From: Bacteroides sp. CAG:1060_57_27
Lineage (GTDB): Bacteria; Bacteroidota; Bacteroidia; Bacteroidales; UBA932
Length of the DNA stretch: 64,000 bases
Assembly (NCBI GenBank): GCA_001915575.1
Contig: MNQT01000012.1
Span: 62,001 to 126,000, forward strand
Reading direction: 5' to 3'
Position 1 is the stretch's first letter; the number at the start of each line of letters is the position of its first letter. Below are positions 1 through 9,636 of this stretch, piece after piece. The notes beneath the pieces are model-generated. The model was not told the origin of the DNA. It saw only the letters and a list, made by a program, of their open reading frames with translations, and did not search any database. Position numbers and translations under genes: made by a program.

Positions 1-953
1 TCATACGCGGGATGTTCGAGGACATACGCTTCGCCGCGGAGCCGGAAGGGCTCTACGGGCCTCTCAGATACATGATAGAGATAGGCGGCAAGAGAGTCCG
101 TCCGAAACTGTGCGTCACCGCATACTCGTTCTTCTCCGACGACTTCGGCGAGCACATCCTCTCCCCCGCCGCCGCGCTCGAGGTGTTCCACTCGTTCACC
201 CTGATGCACGACGACATAATGGACCGCTCCCCGATGAGGCGCGGGATGCCCGCCGTGTGGAAGAAGTGGAACGAGGACACGGCAATCCTTTCCGGCGACG
301 TGATGCTCATCGACGCCTACAGGAGAGTAGCCAAGGCTCCGCACAAGGTGCTGGACAGGATCATGGACCTGTTTTCCAAGACAGCCTCGCAGGTATGCGA
401 GGGACAGCAGTACGACATGGAGTTCGAAGACATGCGGGAGGTGAGCATGGCCGCCTACAACCAGATGATAGGCCTCAAGACGGCCGTCCTGATAGCCTGC
501 TCCGCGGAAATGGGCGCAATAATAGGAGGCGCGTCCGGGCAGCAGTGCAAGGCTCTCTACGAATACGGCTACAAGCTCGGCATGGCGTTCCAGATTGCCG
601 ACGACTACCTCGACACCTTCGGAGACGAGAAGGTGTTCGGCAAACCCATAGGCGGCGACATAGTCAACGGCAAGAAGAGCTGGCTCACGGTGCGCACCCT
701 CGAGAAGACGGACGACAGGGACGCCTTCCTCGACATATTCACCCGCAAGGCGGAGAGCAAGGCGCTCAAGGCGGGCAAGATCGCGGCAGTGCGCAACGCC
801 TATGTACGGGGCGGCGTCGACACTGACGCAAAGGACGAGATCGACCGCTTCACCCGCGAGGCCCTGGAAGCCGTGCAGGGCGTCGGACTCCAGGAGGGTG
901 CCCTGGAAGCTCTCAGGCGGTTTGCCGACAATCTTGTAGGCAGGACGAGATGA
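1..953 (+). CDS. Polyprenyl (farnesyl/geranylgeranyl-type) diphosphate synthase, 5'-partial
   Basis: Trans-isoprenyl diphosphate synthase that condenses isopentenyl diphosphate with allylic diphosphates in isoprenoid synthesis. Counted from the first visible Met (position 12), GGKRVRP lies at residues 25-31, the first aspartate motif HDDIMD at 66-71 and the second, DDYLD, at 197-201. The frame is open to the left edge, and family members usually have 10-20 more residues before this point, so the true start is probably outside the window. The stop overlaps the rsgA start as ATGA, which suggests translational coupling. Product chain length cannot be decided from sequence. A second paralogue lies at 22702-23676. 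Confidence 0.88.
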   Translation, partial: IRGMFEDIRFAAEPEGLYGPLRYMIEIGGKRVRPKLCVTAYSFFSDDFGEHILSPAAALEVFHSFTLMHDDIMDRSPMRRGMPAVWKKWNEDTAILSGDVMLIDAYRRVAKAPHKVLDRIMDLFSKTASQVCEGQQYDMEFEDMREVSMAAYNQMIGLKTAVLIACSAEMGAIIGGASGQQCKALYEYGYKLGMAFQIADDYLDTFGDEKVFGKPIGGDIVNGKKSWLTVRTLEKTDDRDAFLDIFTRKAESKALKAGKIAAVRNAYVRGGVDTDAKDEIDRFTREALEAVQGVGLQEGALEALRRFADNLVGRTR

Positions 954-1891
954 CGGAAGGCACGGCTACTGTAGTCAAGAACGCCGGAAGCCACTATCTG
1001 CTGAGCCGGCTGCCCGAATGGGATCTGTTCCCCGCCGTACTGAGGGGCAGGGTGCGGCTCTCCATGAGCGACGCGACCAACCCCGTGGCGGTAGGCGACA
1101 GGGTGCGTTTCACGGCACCGGAACACATCTCCGCCCGGGATCCGGCCGTGATAACAGAAGTCCTCCCGAGAAGCAACTACCTGATACGCAAGTCCACGAA
1201 CCTCTCGAGGCAGTCGCACATCATAGCCGCCAATATCGACCAGGCCGTAATAGCCGTCAGCCTGTTCTTCCCGGAACTGAAGCTGCCGCTGCTCGACCGC
1301 ATACTCGTGACCTGCGAGGTCTACGGAATCCCGGCGGTGATAGTCCTCAACAAGATCGACCTCTACGGCGCAGAGGCTCCGCAGGAGGTGGAGCGCTTCA
1401 TACACACCTATGAAGGTGCCGGATACCGCGTGATACCGTCCTCTACGGTGACAGGAGAAGGCATAGACACGCTCAAGGAACTGTGCAAAGGCCGCCTGAG
1501 CCTGTTCTCCGGAGAATCGGGCGTCGGAAAGTCGAGCCTCATAAAGTCCATAGACCCCTCCCTCGACCCCAAGATAGGCAGGATATCGGCCTCACACCTG
1601 CAGGGCCGTCACACGACCTCGCTATACGAGATGTACCGCCTTTGCGGCGGAGGCTTCCTGATAGACAGCCCCGGGATAAGGGGCTTCGGACTCGTCGACC
1701 TCGAGAAGGAGGAGATATCGAAATATTTCCCCGAAATGCTGAGGGTGTCGGACGGATGCCGCTTCATCCCGTGCACGCATACCCACGAACCCGGCTGCGC
1801 CGTCAAGGACGCCGTAGACAGGGGCGAGATAAGCCCCGAAAGGTACAACTCCTATCTCGGGATGCTCGAGGAAGACAGGAAATTCAGATAG
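950..1891 (+). CDS. rsgA: Ribosome small subunit-dependent GTPase A
   Basis: Circularly permuted GTPase that acts late in 30S subunit maturation. The N-terminal OB fold (about residues 1-75) is followed by the permuted GTPase motifs: NKID (G4) at 134-137, GESGVGKSS (P-loop) at 188-196 and DSPGIRGFG (G3) at 239-247. A C-terminal zinc site is formed by C270, C275, H277 and C283. The length of 313 residues is normal. The start overlaps the preceding synthase stop by 4 nt. It converges on the RNase R gene, with only 10 nt between stop codons. Confidence 0.96.
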   Translation: MTEGTATVVKNAGSHYLLSRLPEWDLFPAVLRGRVRLSMSDATNPVAVGDRVRFTAPEHISARDPAVITEVLPRSNYLIRKSTNLSRQSHIIAANIDQAVIAVSLFFPELKLPLLDRILVTCEVYGIPAVIVLNKIDLYGAEAPQEVERFIHTYEGAGYRVIPSSTVTGEGIDTLKELCKGRLSLFSGESGVGKSSLIKSIDPSLDPKIGRISASHLQGRHTTSLYEMYRLCGGGFLIDSPGIRGFGLVDLEKEEISKYFPEMLRVSDGCRFIPCTHTHEPGCAVKDAVDRGEISPERYNSYLGMLEEDRKFR

Positions 1892-1901
1892 GCCACGACG
1901 C

Positions 1902-3905
1902 TCAGGCGGCGGTCTCCTCCTCCACGAGCTCGTAGTCGAGCAGGCGCTGCTCGAGATTGGCCTCCTTGACCCTGATGCGCACGCTGTCGCCGAGACGGAA
2001 CACCTTGCGCGTCCTGCGTCCTATCAGCCTGTAGCGAGGCTCGTCGAACTCGAAGAAGTCGGACTTTATCTCCCTTAGGGCGACCATACCCTCTATCTTG
2101 GTAGGCTCTATCTCGACATACATGCCCCACTCGGTAAGACCCGACACCGTTCCGTCGAACTCCTGCCCGATCTTGTCCTGCATAAACTCGACCAGCTTGT
2201 ATTTCACCGAAGTGCGCTCCGCATCGGCGGCTATCATTTCCCTCTCGGAAGCGTACTGGCACTCCTGCTCGTAGTAGTCCTTGTCCTCCGAGGCGCCGCC
2301 GGCGAGGTACTTTGCCAGCAGGCGGTGGACCATGAGGTCGGGATAACGGCGTATGGGCGAGGTGAAGTGCGTGTAGAACCTGAACGCAAGGCCGAAATGG
2401 CCGATGTTGTCGGTGCTGTAGACGGCCTTCGCCATAGAGCGCAGTGCGAGGTTCTCGAGGGCGGCATATTCGGGCTTGCCCTTGGCGGAGTCGAGCAGGC
2501 GGTTGAGCTCGGCGGCAATGTCGCGCCCCTTCGCGTTCTCGACCCTGTATCCGAAGCCCTTCGCGAACACGCGCAGCCCTTCGAGCTTGACCTCGTTGGG
2601 CTCTCCGTGGATACGGTAGACGAAGGTCTTGGGAGACTTGGCCGCGACACCGTTCATCCTGCCGCCGGTAGCGGCGTATTCCGCCACAGTCCTGTTGGCA
2701 AGCAGCATGAACTCCTCAATCAACCAGTTGGCCTCCTTCGATATCTTCTCGTAGACCCTTACGGGCTTTCCTTCCGGATCCACCTCGACCTTCATCTCCG
2801 GACGGTCGAAGTCTATCGCCCCGGCCTTCCTCTCCTCGGCCTTCATGAGGCCCGCGAGGCGGTTGAGCTCGCGTATGGCCGACGCAAGGGCGTCGGACTC
2901 CGGCACTTCTGGAGCCTCGATGATCTTCTGCGCCCCGTCGTAGTCCAGCCTGCGGTCGGACCTGATCACGGCGCGGCCTATCCAGCTCGAGAGAACCCTG
3001 GCTTCGGGAGTCATCTCGAATACGGCGGAGAACACGAGCTTGTCTTCGTCGGGACGCAGCGAGCAGAGCTTGTTGCAGAGCTTCTCGGGAAGCATGGGCA
3101 CGGTGCGGTCGACAAGGTATACCGAGGTTCCGCGCATGCGGGCCTCCTTGTCGACTATGCTGCCCGGCCTTACATAATGCGAGACATCGGCGATATGCAC
3201 GCCCACCTCGTAGTTGCCGTCGGGCAGCCTGCGGAACGACAGGGCGTCGTCGAAGTCCTTCGCGTCGGCGGGGTCTATGGTGAATGTCAGCACATCCCTG
3301 AAATCCTTGCGCCCCTTGAGGTCTTCGGGCGTAATCTCGTCCGAAATCTTGTCGGCAGCGTTCTCGACCTCGGGCTCGAAGCGGTAGGGCAGGTTGAACT
3401 CGGCGAGTATCGCATGCATCTCGGTGTCGTTCTTTCCGGGCTCTCCGAGCACATCGGTAAGATGCCCGCGCGGAGTGGTCGCCTTACGCTCCCAGCCGTC
3501 GACTACGACGGCCACCTTCATTCCGCTCCGGGCTCCCGCCTCCTCGGCGGCCTTCGGATCCACCTCTATGTCGTAGGGCATGGACTTGCTCTGCATCAGC
3601 ACCCATGCCTGGTCGCCTATGCTGTGGTATATTCCGACGAAGGGCTTTCCCGAGCGGCGGACTACCTCCACCACCTCGCCTTCCTTCCTCCTGCCCTTCT
3701 CCTTGTTGCTCTGCTTGGTTACCGCGACCTTCACTATGTCGCCGTCAAGGGCGTGCCTCGTCTTGGACGCCTTGACGAACACATCCTCGTCCTCTCCTTC
3801 CACTATCACGAAAATATAGCCCTCGCGGGTCATCTGCACCCTTCCCTCGACCTGGGGATAGACTTTCTTGCGGTGCTGCCTGAACTTCTTCGAACTTTTA
3901 CGCAT
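1902..3905 (-). CDS. rnr: Ribonuclease R, short form without N-terminal winged helix
   Basis: 3'-5' exoribonuclease of the RNase II/R family. The order is two cold-shock-like domains, an RNB catalytic domain with the acidic signature DPADAKDFDDA (about residues 212-222), and a C-terminal S1 domain containing GTVSGLTEWGMYVEIE. A longer frame starts at 3944, but a TAAATTTG box lies between the two Mets, so the inner Met at 3905 (MRKSSKKFRQHRKK) is preferred. Even the longer frame lacks the winged-helix domain usual at the N-terminus of this family, and the divergent DUF5020 gene leaves no room for it. The basic N-terminus may substitute for RNA contact (inference). Confidence 0.93.
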   Translation of the reverse strand: MRKSSKKFRQHRKKVYPQVEGRVQMTREGYIFVIVEGEDEDVFVKASKTRHALDGDIVKVAVTKQSNKEKGRRKEGEVVEVVRRSGKPFVGIYHSIGDQAWVLMQSKSMPYDIEVDPKAAEEAGARSGMKVAVVVDGWERKATTPRGHLTDVLGEPGKNDTEMHAILAEFNLPYRFEPEVENAADKISDEITPEDLKGRKDFRDVLTFTIDPADAKDFDDALSFRRLPDGNYEVGVHIADVSHYVRPGSIVDKEARMRGTSVYLVDRTVPMLPEKLCNKLCSLRPDEDKLVFSAVFEMTPEARVLSSWIGRAVIRSDRRLDYDGAQKIIEAPEVPESDALASAIRELNRLAGLMKAEERKAGAIDFDRPEMKVEVDPEGKPVRVYEKISKEANWLIEEFMLLANRTVAEYAATGGRMNGVAAKSPKTFVYRIHGEPNEVKLEGLRVFAKGFGYRVENAKGRDIAAELNRLLDSAKGKPEYAALENLALRSMAKAVYSTDNIGHFGLAFRFYTHFTSPIRRYPDLMVHRLLAKYLAGGASEDKDYYEQECQYASEREMIAADAERTSVKYKLVEFMQDKIGQEFDGTVSGLTEWGMYVEIEPTKIEGMVALREIKSDFFEFDEPRYRLIGRRTRKVFRLGDSVRIRVKEANLEQRLLDYELVEEETAA

Positions 3906-3923
3906 ATTACCTTGAATTTTGGC

Positions 3924-3960
3924 AAATTTACGCAAATCTTGCATATTATTCCTAAATTTG
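3924..3960. promoter_or_regulatory. Divergent TAAATTTG boxes between rnr and the DUF5020 gene
   Basis: A plus-strand TAAATTTG at 3953-3960 faces the DUF5020 gene. A minus-strand TAAATTTG lies near 3924-3931, a short distance upstream of the preferred rnr start. Both match the Bacteroidetes -7 consensus TAnnTTTG. No clear -33 TTTG is seen at the right distance for either. Confidence 0.5.
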
Positions 3961-3991
3961 CGGCGTTAGTTAGAGTTATTTGTCGACAGAA

Positions 3992-4753
3992 ATGAAGAAA
4001 ATCATAGTTTTCATTGCCGCGGCGGCATCGCTCCTCTGCACGAGGCAGGCAGCCGCACAGACCAACCTCCAGATCCAGTACGACTTCGGCTCCGACCGCC
4101 GCCATGTGACCACGACGCTGGAAGGCTTCTATTCCGACAACTGGGGCAACACCTTCTTTTTCGTTGACCACGACTTCAGCGAGAGAGGCCCCCGGGGCGG
4201 CGTGATAGCCCCCGGCGGAACATATCTCGAGATCTCCCGCTGCCTGAACTTCTGGCAGGGCACGGCGCTCGCACCTCTGAGCGTGCATGTCGAATACGAC
4301 GGAGGCGTGTACAGGGGCTACACCATAAACAACGCCTTCCTCGCGGGTGCGGACTGGTTCCTGCACAGCGCAGACTTCCGCAACACCCTCAACCTCAAAG
4401 TCCTCTACAAATACATCACATATACCGATGCCGGCACGCGCAGCAGGCTTCCGCTGCAGTTCACCGCCGCATGGACGATGAAGGACCTCTTCGGCCTCGC
4501 GGGGCTGACGTTCACCGGCTTCGCCGACTTATGGTGGGAGGAGCACACGCTGCTGAGCGACCGCTACGGAGACATCCTGCCCGAGACCTCGCACTGCATA
4601 TTCATCACGGAGCCGCAGCTGTGGTATAATGTAGGGCGCCACTTCCGCTGCGACAACCTGAATGTCGGAGGCGAAGTGGAGCTGTCCTATGACTTCGGCA
4701 CCGTCAGGGGCTTCAGATGCCGCCCCTGTGCCGGAGTGAAGTGGGTGTTCTGA
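3992..4753 (+). CDS. DUF5020 family protein, Tsx-like outer-membrane barrel
   Basis: Secreted protein with a signal peptide (MKKIIVFIAAAASLLC, cleavage probably after AAAQ). The mature part has the family pattern: LQIQYDFG, GNTFFFVDHDF, YLEISR, a central HVEYDGG, WWEE and a C-terminal VKWVF ending in an aromatic residue as in outer-membrane barrels. DUF5020 proteins are thought to resemble Tsx nucleoside channels. A substrate role here is unproven, though a nuclease locus lies 4-12 kb away. The frame extends to a TTG at 3980, but the ATG at 3992 begins the signal peptide. A strong hairpin follows. Confidence 0.85.
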   Translation: MKKIIVFIAAAASLLCTRQAAAQTNLQIQYDFGSDRRHVTTTLEGFYSDNWGNTFFFVDHDFSERGPRGGVIAPGGTYLEISRCLNFWQGTALAPLSVHVEYDGGVYRGYTINNAFLAGADWFLHSADFRNTLNLKVLYKYITYTDAGTRSRLPLQFTAAWTMKDLFGLAGLTFTGFADLWWEEHTLLSDRYGDILPETSHCIFITEPQLWYNVGRHFRCDNLNVGGEVELSYDFGTVRGFRCRPCAGVKWVF

Positions 4754-4800
4754 GCTGCCGGGACCGCGGGAACATCTCCCGTCCCTGCCATTGCCATAAT

Positions 4801-4876
4801 CTGCAAAGTATGTCCCCGGGAGGCGTTTTCCCTGTTGATTAGCCTTCCGGGGACATACTTGCAGATTTTTCGGAGC
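4801..4876. terminator. Large hairpin terminator between convergent genes
   Basis: Arms of about 23 nt (left CTGCAAAGTATGTCCCCGGG..., right ...CGGGGACATACTTGCAG) pair almost perfectly around a 17-nt loop, followed on the plus strand by ATTTTT. It sits between the ends of the DUF5020 gene and gpmI and may serve both. The stem is unusually long for a terminator. Confidence 0.8.
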
Positions 4877-4923
4877 GGACAGGAACAGTGCCGAACGGCT
4901 GTTCCCGTGTCCGGCAGTCCGGT

Positions 4924-6444
4924 CTATATCAGCGGCTCGGCCGTCATTGCGGCGGGCTGGGGGATTCCCATCAGCTTGAGGATAGTAGGCGCAACGTTGC
5001 AGAGGGCGCCGTCCTTGACGGACTTGACCTCGTCGCCGGCACCTATCACTATGAACTGCACGGGATTGAGCGAATGGGCGGTGTTAGGCGTGCCGTCCTC
5101 GTTGACCGCATGGTCGGCGTTGCCGTGGTCGGCGGTCAGCAGCACTACATAGCCGTGGGCGAGAGCCGTGGTCACCACAGCCTCCACGCAGCCGTCTATG
5201 CATCCCACCGCATTGCGTATCGCGTCATAGACTCCGGTATGGCCCACCATGTCGCCGTTGGCGAAGTTCAGTATCACCATATCCTCCTTCTCCTCGCGCA
5301 GCGCGGCGCAGAGCTTGTCGGTGACCTCGATCGCGCTCATCTCGGGCTGCAGATCGTAGGTGGCCACCTTGGGTGAGTTCACGAGTATGCGGTCCTCGTT
5401 CTCGAACGGGGTCTCTCGTCCGCCGTTGAAGAAGAAGGTCACATGTGCGTACTTCTCGGTCTCCGCGATACGCAACTGACGCTTTCCGGCCTTGGCCACG
5501 GTCTCTCCGAGAGTGTCGGTGACCTCCTCCTTGTCGAAGAGTATGTGCACTCCCGTGAACGATGCGTCATAGGGAGTGAGGCAGCAGTAGTAGAGCGGCA
5601 GGGTATGCATTCCCTCCTCGGGCATGTCGTGCTGGGTGAGCACCGAGGTGAGCTCGCGGGCGCGGTCGTTGCGGAAGTTGAAGAATATCACCGCATCGCC
5701 CTTCTCCACCCTGGCGACAGGCTTTCCTCCCTCAGTGATTACCACGGGCTTGATGAACTCGTCGGTGACGTCGGCGTCATACGAAGCCTTGATCGCCTCG
5801 AGAGCCGAAGTGTACTCGGCACCCTTTCCCTCGACGAGCATGTCGTAGGCCTCCTTGACGCGGCCCCAGCGCTTGTCGCGGTCCATTGCATAGAACCTTC
5901 CGCAGACAGTGGCGACCTTTCCCACGCTTTCCGACATCTTCTTCTCGAGCTCCTCGACGAAGCCGTAACCGCTGTGGGGGTCGGTGTCGCGGCCGTCCAT
6001 GAAGCAGTGCACATACACCTTGTCGAGTCCCTCCTGCTTCGCGACGCGCAGGAACTCATAGAGGTGGTCGAGGCTGGAGTGTACTCCGCCGTGCGAGCAG
6101 AGGCCCATGAAGTGGAGCTTGCCGCCGCTGGTCTTCACATAGTCGTACGCAGCGCGTATCTCCTTGTTCTCGAGGAGCTTGTGGTCGCGGCAGGCCATGT
6201 TTATCTTCACGAGGTCCTGATATACGACCCTGCCGGCACCGAGGTTCATGTGTCCTACCTCGGAGTTGCCCATCTGGCCGTCGGGCAGGCCCACATATTC
6301 GCCGCAGGCCTGCAGGTGAGACATGGGATATTTCGCGCGGAGGCTGTCGATGAAAGGCGCGCCCTGCGTATAGATCGCATTGGAATGGTCGTGCTTTCCT
6401 TCACCCCAACCGTCCAGAATCATCAGTAGTACTTTTCTGTTCAT
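4924..6444 (-). CDS. gpmI: 2,3-bisphosphoglycerate-independent phosphoglycerate mutase
   Basis: Glycolytic enzyme that interconverts 3- and 2-phosphoglycerate with two divalent metals and a phosphoserine intermediate. The N-terminus [16 protein letters not shown] carries the first metal aspartate. [16 protein letters not shown] contains the catalytic serine, FMDGRDT follows, and [10 protein letters not shown] near the C-terminus supplies further metal ligands. The 506-residue length is normal. The gene lies 58 nt downstream of the M3 peptidase gene and could be read from the same transcript. pgk is in this window at 42.7 kb. Confidence 0.97.
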   Translation of the reverse strand: MNRKVLLMILDGWGEGKHDHSNAIYTQGAPFIDSLRAKYPMSHLQACGEYVGLPDGQMGNSEVGHMNLGAGRVVYQDLVKINMACRDHKLLENKEIRAAYDYVKTSGGKLHFMGLCSHGGVHSSLDHLYEFLRVAKQEGLDKVYVHCFMDGRDTDPHSGYGFVEELEKKMSESVGKVATVCGRFYAMDRDKRWGRVKEAYDMLVEGKGAEYTSALEAIKASYDADVTDEFIKPVVITEGGKPVARVEKGDAVIFFNFRNDRARELTSVLTQHDMPEEGMHTLPLYYCCLTPYDASFTGVHILFDKEEVTDTLGETVAKAGKRQLRIAETEKYAHVTFFFNGGRETPFENEDRILVNSPKVATYDLQPEMSAIEVTDKLCAALREEKEDMVILNFANGDMVGHTGVYDAIRNAVGCIDGCVEAVVTTALAHGYVVLLTADHGNADHAVNEDGTPNTAHSLNPVQFIVIGAGDEVKSVKDGALCNVAPTILKLMGIPQPAAMTAEPLI

Positions 6445-6502
6445 ATTTCAGTGTTTTTTTATCCGTTTCTATACATTGCTGTTCCGGAGCATCTCTCCGG
6501 CA

Positions 6503-8515
6503 TTATTCCGCATCGTCCTCCTCTATGAGTCCGCGGCCGAGCAGCATAGCCCTGGAGTCGGGCTCGCGTCCTACGAACTCCTTGTAGAGCACCATAGGCT
6601 CCTCGGAGCCGCCCTTCTCGAGGAAAGTCTTCTTGAACTTGTCGGCAAGGGCGAGATCCCAGATTCCGTTAGGAGAGTTCTGGAACACGCTGAACGCGTC
6701 CTTGTCGAGCACCTCCGCCCAGAGGTAGCCGTAATAGCCGGAGTTGTAGCCGCTGCCGCCGAAGATATGGTTGAAGTAGGTGCTGCGGTAGCGGAAGGTT
6801 ATCTCGGGTATCAGGCCTATCCTCTCGGCCACGGCAGCCTCGAACTCGTCTACCTCGACGCCTTCCACGCTCTCGAGCTCATGCCATGCCATGTCGAGCA
6901 TGGATGCGGCGCAGAGCTCGGTCGTCATGAAGCCCTGGTTGAACTTCAGCGAAGCGTTTATCTTCTTCACGAGCTCGTCGGGAATCACCTCGCCGGCCTC
7001 GTTCTTGGCATAGAGCGCGAGGAGCTCGGGCTGGAACGCCCAGTTCTCATTGAACTGCGAGAACATCTCGACGAAGTCGCGGGTCACGGAAGTGCCGCTC
7101 ACCGAAGGATAGGTGCACTTCGACAGCAGCCCGTGCAGGGCGTGCCCGAACTCGTGGAACACGGTGAGCACCTCGTCGATGCCGAGATATTCGGGAAGAT
7201 TCGCGACATTGACTATGATAGGGCGCACGTCGTTGCCCTCGGCATCCACATACTGGTTGCGCACGTTGTTCATCCAGGCGCCTCCCCTCTTGCTGTCGCG
7301 GGGGAAGTAGTCCGTCATGAATATGCCTATCAGGGAGCCGTCGTCGGCGGTTATCTTATAGGTGGTGACTTCGGGATTGTAGGCGGGGACACCCTCCAGC
7401 TTCTCGGCATTCACGCCGTAGAGGGTCTCGGCCGCACGGAACACACCGTCCACCACATTGTCTATCCTGAAGTAGGGCCTGGTCTGCGACTCGTCGAGGT
7501 CGTACTTCGCCTTGCGCACCTTCTCGGCATAGTACCACCAGTCCCACTGCTCTATCTTCGAGCCCTCGGGAAGCTTCCCCTCTTTTATATCCTCGTCCAT
7601 AAGGGCCTGCATGTCGGCAAGCTCGAGCCTGGCCTTGGCCACGGCGGCCTGCATTATGCCCTCGAGGAAGGAGTCCACGGTCTCGGGATCCGCCGCCATC
7701 TTATCTGAAAGCGTGTAGGCCGCGGAAGTCTCATAGCCGAGTATGTTCGCCTTGCGCAGGCGCTGGTCCACGAGCTCGAGTATCAGGTCGGAGTTGTCGT
7801 ATTCGTTGCCGTTGTGGCCGCGCATCTGGTAGGCCTCGTTATACTGGCGGCGGAGTTCGCGGTCTTCGGTTGTCGTCATCCTGGCGGGGTACTCCGAAAC
7901 GCTGAAGCCGAACTTCTCGGCGAAGGCGTTGGACTCGGCGAGGATATTGTTGCCTATCTTCTGGGTGAGTTCCGCAATACGGCCGTTGATTGTGCGGAGC
8001 TCGGCCTGCTTCTGTTCGTCAAGGCCTATGCCCTCGCGTTCGAAGCTCTCGAAACGCTTTTTCAGCACGACCTGCTGCTCGCGCGTGAGGCCGCTCTGGT
8101 CGCCGTTGTAGACCGCGGCTATCCTTTCGTAGAGGTCCCTGTTGAACGAGATGTTGTCGGAGTGCTCGCTGAGCATGGGGATTGCCTCCGTCATCACCGC
8201 ATCGAGGGAATCGCTGCGGTCGGTCTCGCTGACATTGTAGAGCACGCCGAGCACCTTGTCGAGTATCTCGCCCGAAAGCTCGAGGGGCACTATGGTGTTC
8301 TCGAAGGTAGGAGCGTCGGGATTGGAGGTGATTTCCTCGATCTGGGCGTTCTGCTGTTCGATTCCGGCCTTTATCGCCGGTATATAGTCTTCGATTTCAA
8401 TCTCGTCGTAGGGAGGGATACCGTAAGGGGTGTCCCACTCGGCGAGGAAGGGATTCTTTTCGCCGCAGGCTGTCATAACGGTTGCGATTGCCAATAATGA
8501 AAATAACTTCTTCAT
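6503..8515 (-). CDS. M3 family metallopeptidase, Dcp-like lipoprotein
   Basis: Zinc peptidase of the thimet oligopeptidase/peptidyl-dipeptidase family. The thermolysin-type zinc motif HEFGH is at residues 454-458, within the usual C-terminal catalytic region, and the 670-residue length fits Dcp. The N-terminus MKKLFSLLAIATVMTACGEK is a lipoprotein signal with its lipobox Cys at residue 17, so the enzyme is probably anchored in the envelope, where it would trim peptides. It follows the EEP nuclease gene by 28 nt, in the same orientation. Confidence 0.93.
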   Translation of the reverse strand: MKKLFSLLAIATVMTACGEKNPFLAEWDTPYGIPPYDEIEIEDYIPAIKAGIEQQNAQIEEITSNPDAPTFENTIVPLELSGEILDKVLGVLYNVSETDRSDSLDAVMTEAIPMLSEHSDNISFNRDLYERIAAVYNGDQSGLTREQQVVLKKRFESFEREGIGLDEQKQAELRTINGRIAELTQKIGNNILAESNAFAEKFGFSVSEYPARMTTTEDRELRRQYNEAYQMRGHNGNEYDNSDLILELVDQRLRKANILGYETSAAYTLSDKMAADPETVDSFLEGIMQAAVAKARLELADMQALMDEDIKEGKLPEGSKIEQWDWWYYAEKVRKAKYDLDESQTRPYFRIDNVVDGVFRAAETLYGVNAEKLEGVPAYNPEVTTYKITADDGSLIGIFMTDYFPRDSKRGGAWMNNVRNQYVDAEGNDVRPIIVNVANLPEYLGIDEVLTVFHEFGHALHGLLSKCTYPSVSGTSVTRDFVEMFSQFNENWAFQPELLALYAKNEAGEVIPDELVKKINASLKFNQGFMTTELCAASMLDMAWHELESVEGVEVDEFEAAVAERIGLIPEITFRYRSTYFNHIFGGSGYNSGYYGYLWAEVLDKDAFSVFQNSPNGIWDLALADKFKKTFLEKGGSEEPMVLYKEFVGREPDSRAMLLGRGLIEEDDAE

Positions 8516-8543
8516 ACACTAATAACTGATATTGTTGTACGGA

Positions 8544-9608
8544 CTATCTGCCGATTACTATATATGTCGGATAGTGGTCTGAGTACCCTCCGATGAACTC
8601 CCCGTACGAGAACGAACGGAACGGGGTGCCTGCGAAGCGTCCGCTCTGCTGCACCATGAACGGCCTGCTGAACACGCAGCCGTAATAGCCTTCGTCCCCG
8701 GTCTCGAGGATGTGCAGGCCACCGTCAGGTGCCGCAGCGAGGTCGTAGTTCACGAGGATGATGTCGTAGATATTCCACTCTCCCCTGTATTCCAGCGAAC
8801 CGTAGCCGTCCTCGAGCAGTTGCGTGAACGGGCTGAAATATCCGGCCCTGGAATCCACTTCATCTATATCCTCCTCTGCATGCATCCACTCCGTCATGCT
8901 CACGTCGGTGGGGTTGTCGTTCATGTCGCCCATAACTACAATCTTGATGCCCGGGAACTCCTGCATGAGGGCCTGGGAATGGTTGTAGATTATCTCCGCG
9001 CCGAGGGAGCGCAGGTCGCCGCCCTTCCCGCCTACGCGCGAGGGCAGGTGCGCCACATAGAATGCGAACTGCTCGCCCCCGAGGAGTCCGCGCGCCATAA
9101 GGATGTCGCGGGTGCGGAAGTCGGCCTGTTCCTCGGGCGAGAGGGTGATGTCCACTTCCGTGTCATCGAACGAGAACGGAATGGCCTCGCTGTCGAGCAG
9201 TTCGAACTGGTCGGGCCTGTAGAGCAGCGCGACATCGATTCCGCGACGGTCGGGGCTGTCGTAATGGACTATCTCATATCCGGCAGGGGCGATTCCCGGC
9301 TCGGCCACAAGGTCTTCGAGCACGCCCGCGTTCTCCACCTCGCTCACGCCGAGAACGGTATGGAACACACCGTTCTCCTCCTTCATCGCCTCGATGACGC
9401 TGGCGATGTTGCGGAGCTTGACTTCGTACTTGTCCTGCGTCCAGTGGTTCCTGCCCTCGGGGAGGAACTCCTCGTCGTTCACCGCAGGGTCGTCCACCGT
9501 GTCGAACAAGTTCTCGAGGTTGTAGAACCCCACCACATATTTCTGCGTCCTGCCGCAGCTGCACAGCAGCACGACAGCAAGCAGGGCCGTAAAAACCGAC
9601 TTTCTCAT
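8544..9608 (-). CDS. Endonuclease/exonuclease/phosphatase family lipoprotein
   Basis: Metal-dependent hydrolase of the DNase I/EEP fold. Visible motifs are FYNLENLFD (residues 28-36, Asn and Glu ligands), GVSEVEN, VVMGDMNDNPTD and the terminal YSDHYP, which supplies the catalytic Asp-His pair. The lipobox LCSC places the lipidated Cys at residue 18, so the protein is exported. Similar Bacteroidetes proteins are secreted nucleases or phosphatases, and the exact substrate is not evident. The gene follows the NUC1 nuclease lipoprotein by 28 nt and probably shares its transcript, which favours action on nucleic acids (inference). Confidence 0.9.
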   Translation of the reverse strand: MRKSVFTALLAVVLLCSCGRTQKYVVGFYNLENLFDTVDDPAVNDEEFLPEGRNHWTQDKYEVKLRNIASVIEAMKEENGVFHTVLGVSEVENAGVLEDLVAEPGIAPAGYEIVHYDSPDRRGIDVALLYRPDQFELLDSEAIPFSFDDTEVDITLSPEEQADFRTRDILMARGLLGGEQFAFYVAHLPSRVGGKGGDLRSLGAEIIYNHSQALMQEFPGIKIVVMGDMNDNPTDVSMTEWMHAEEDIDEVDSRAGYFSPFTQLLEDGYGSLEYRGEWNIYDIILVNYDLAAAPDGGLHILETGDEGYYGCVFSRPFMVQQSGRFAGTPFRSFSYGEFIGGYSDHYPTYIVIGR

Positions 9609-9636
9609 ATCGTCAGACAGATTTGCCGCCCAGGCG

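Noticed and set aside
2325..3995. 556-codon plus-strand frame over RNase R
   Set aside because: Opposite-strand shadow of a clear enzyme gene.
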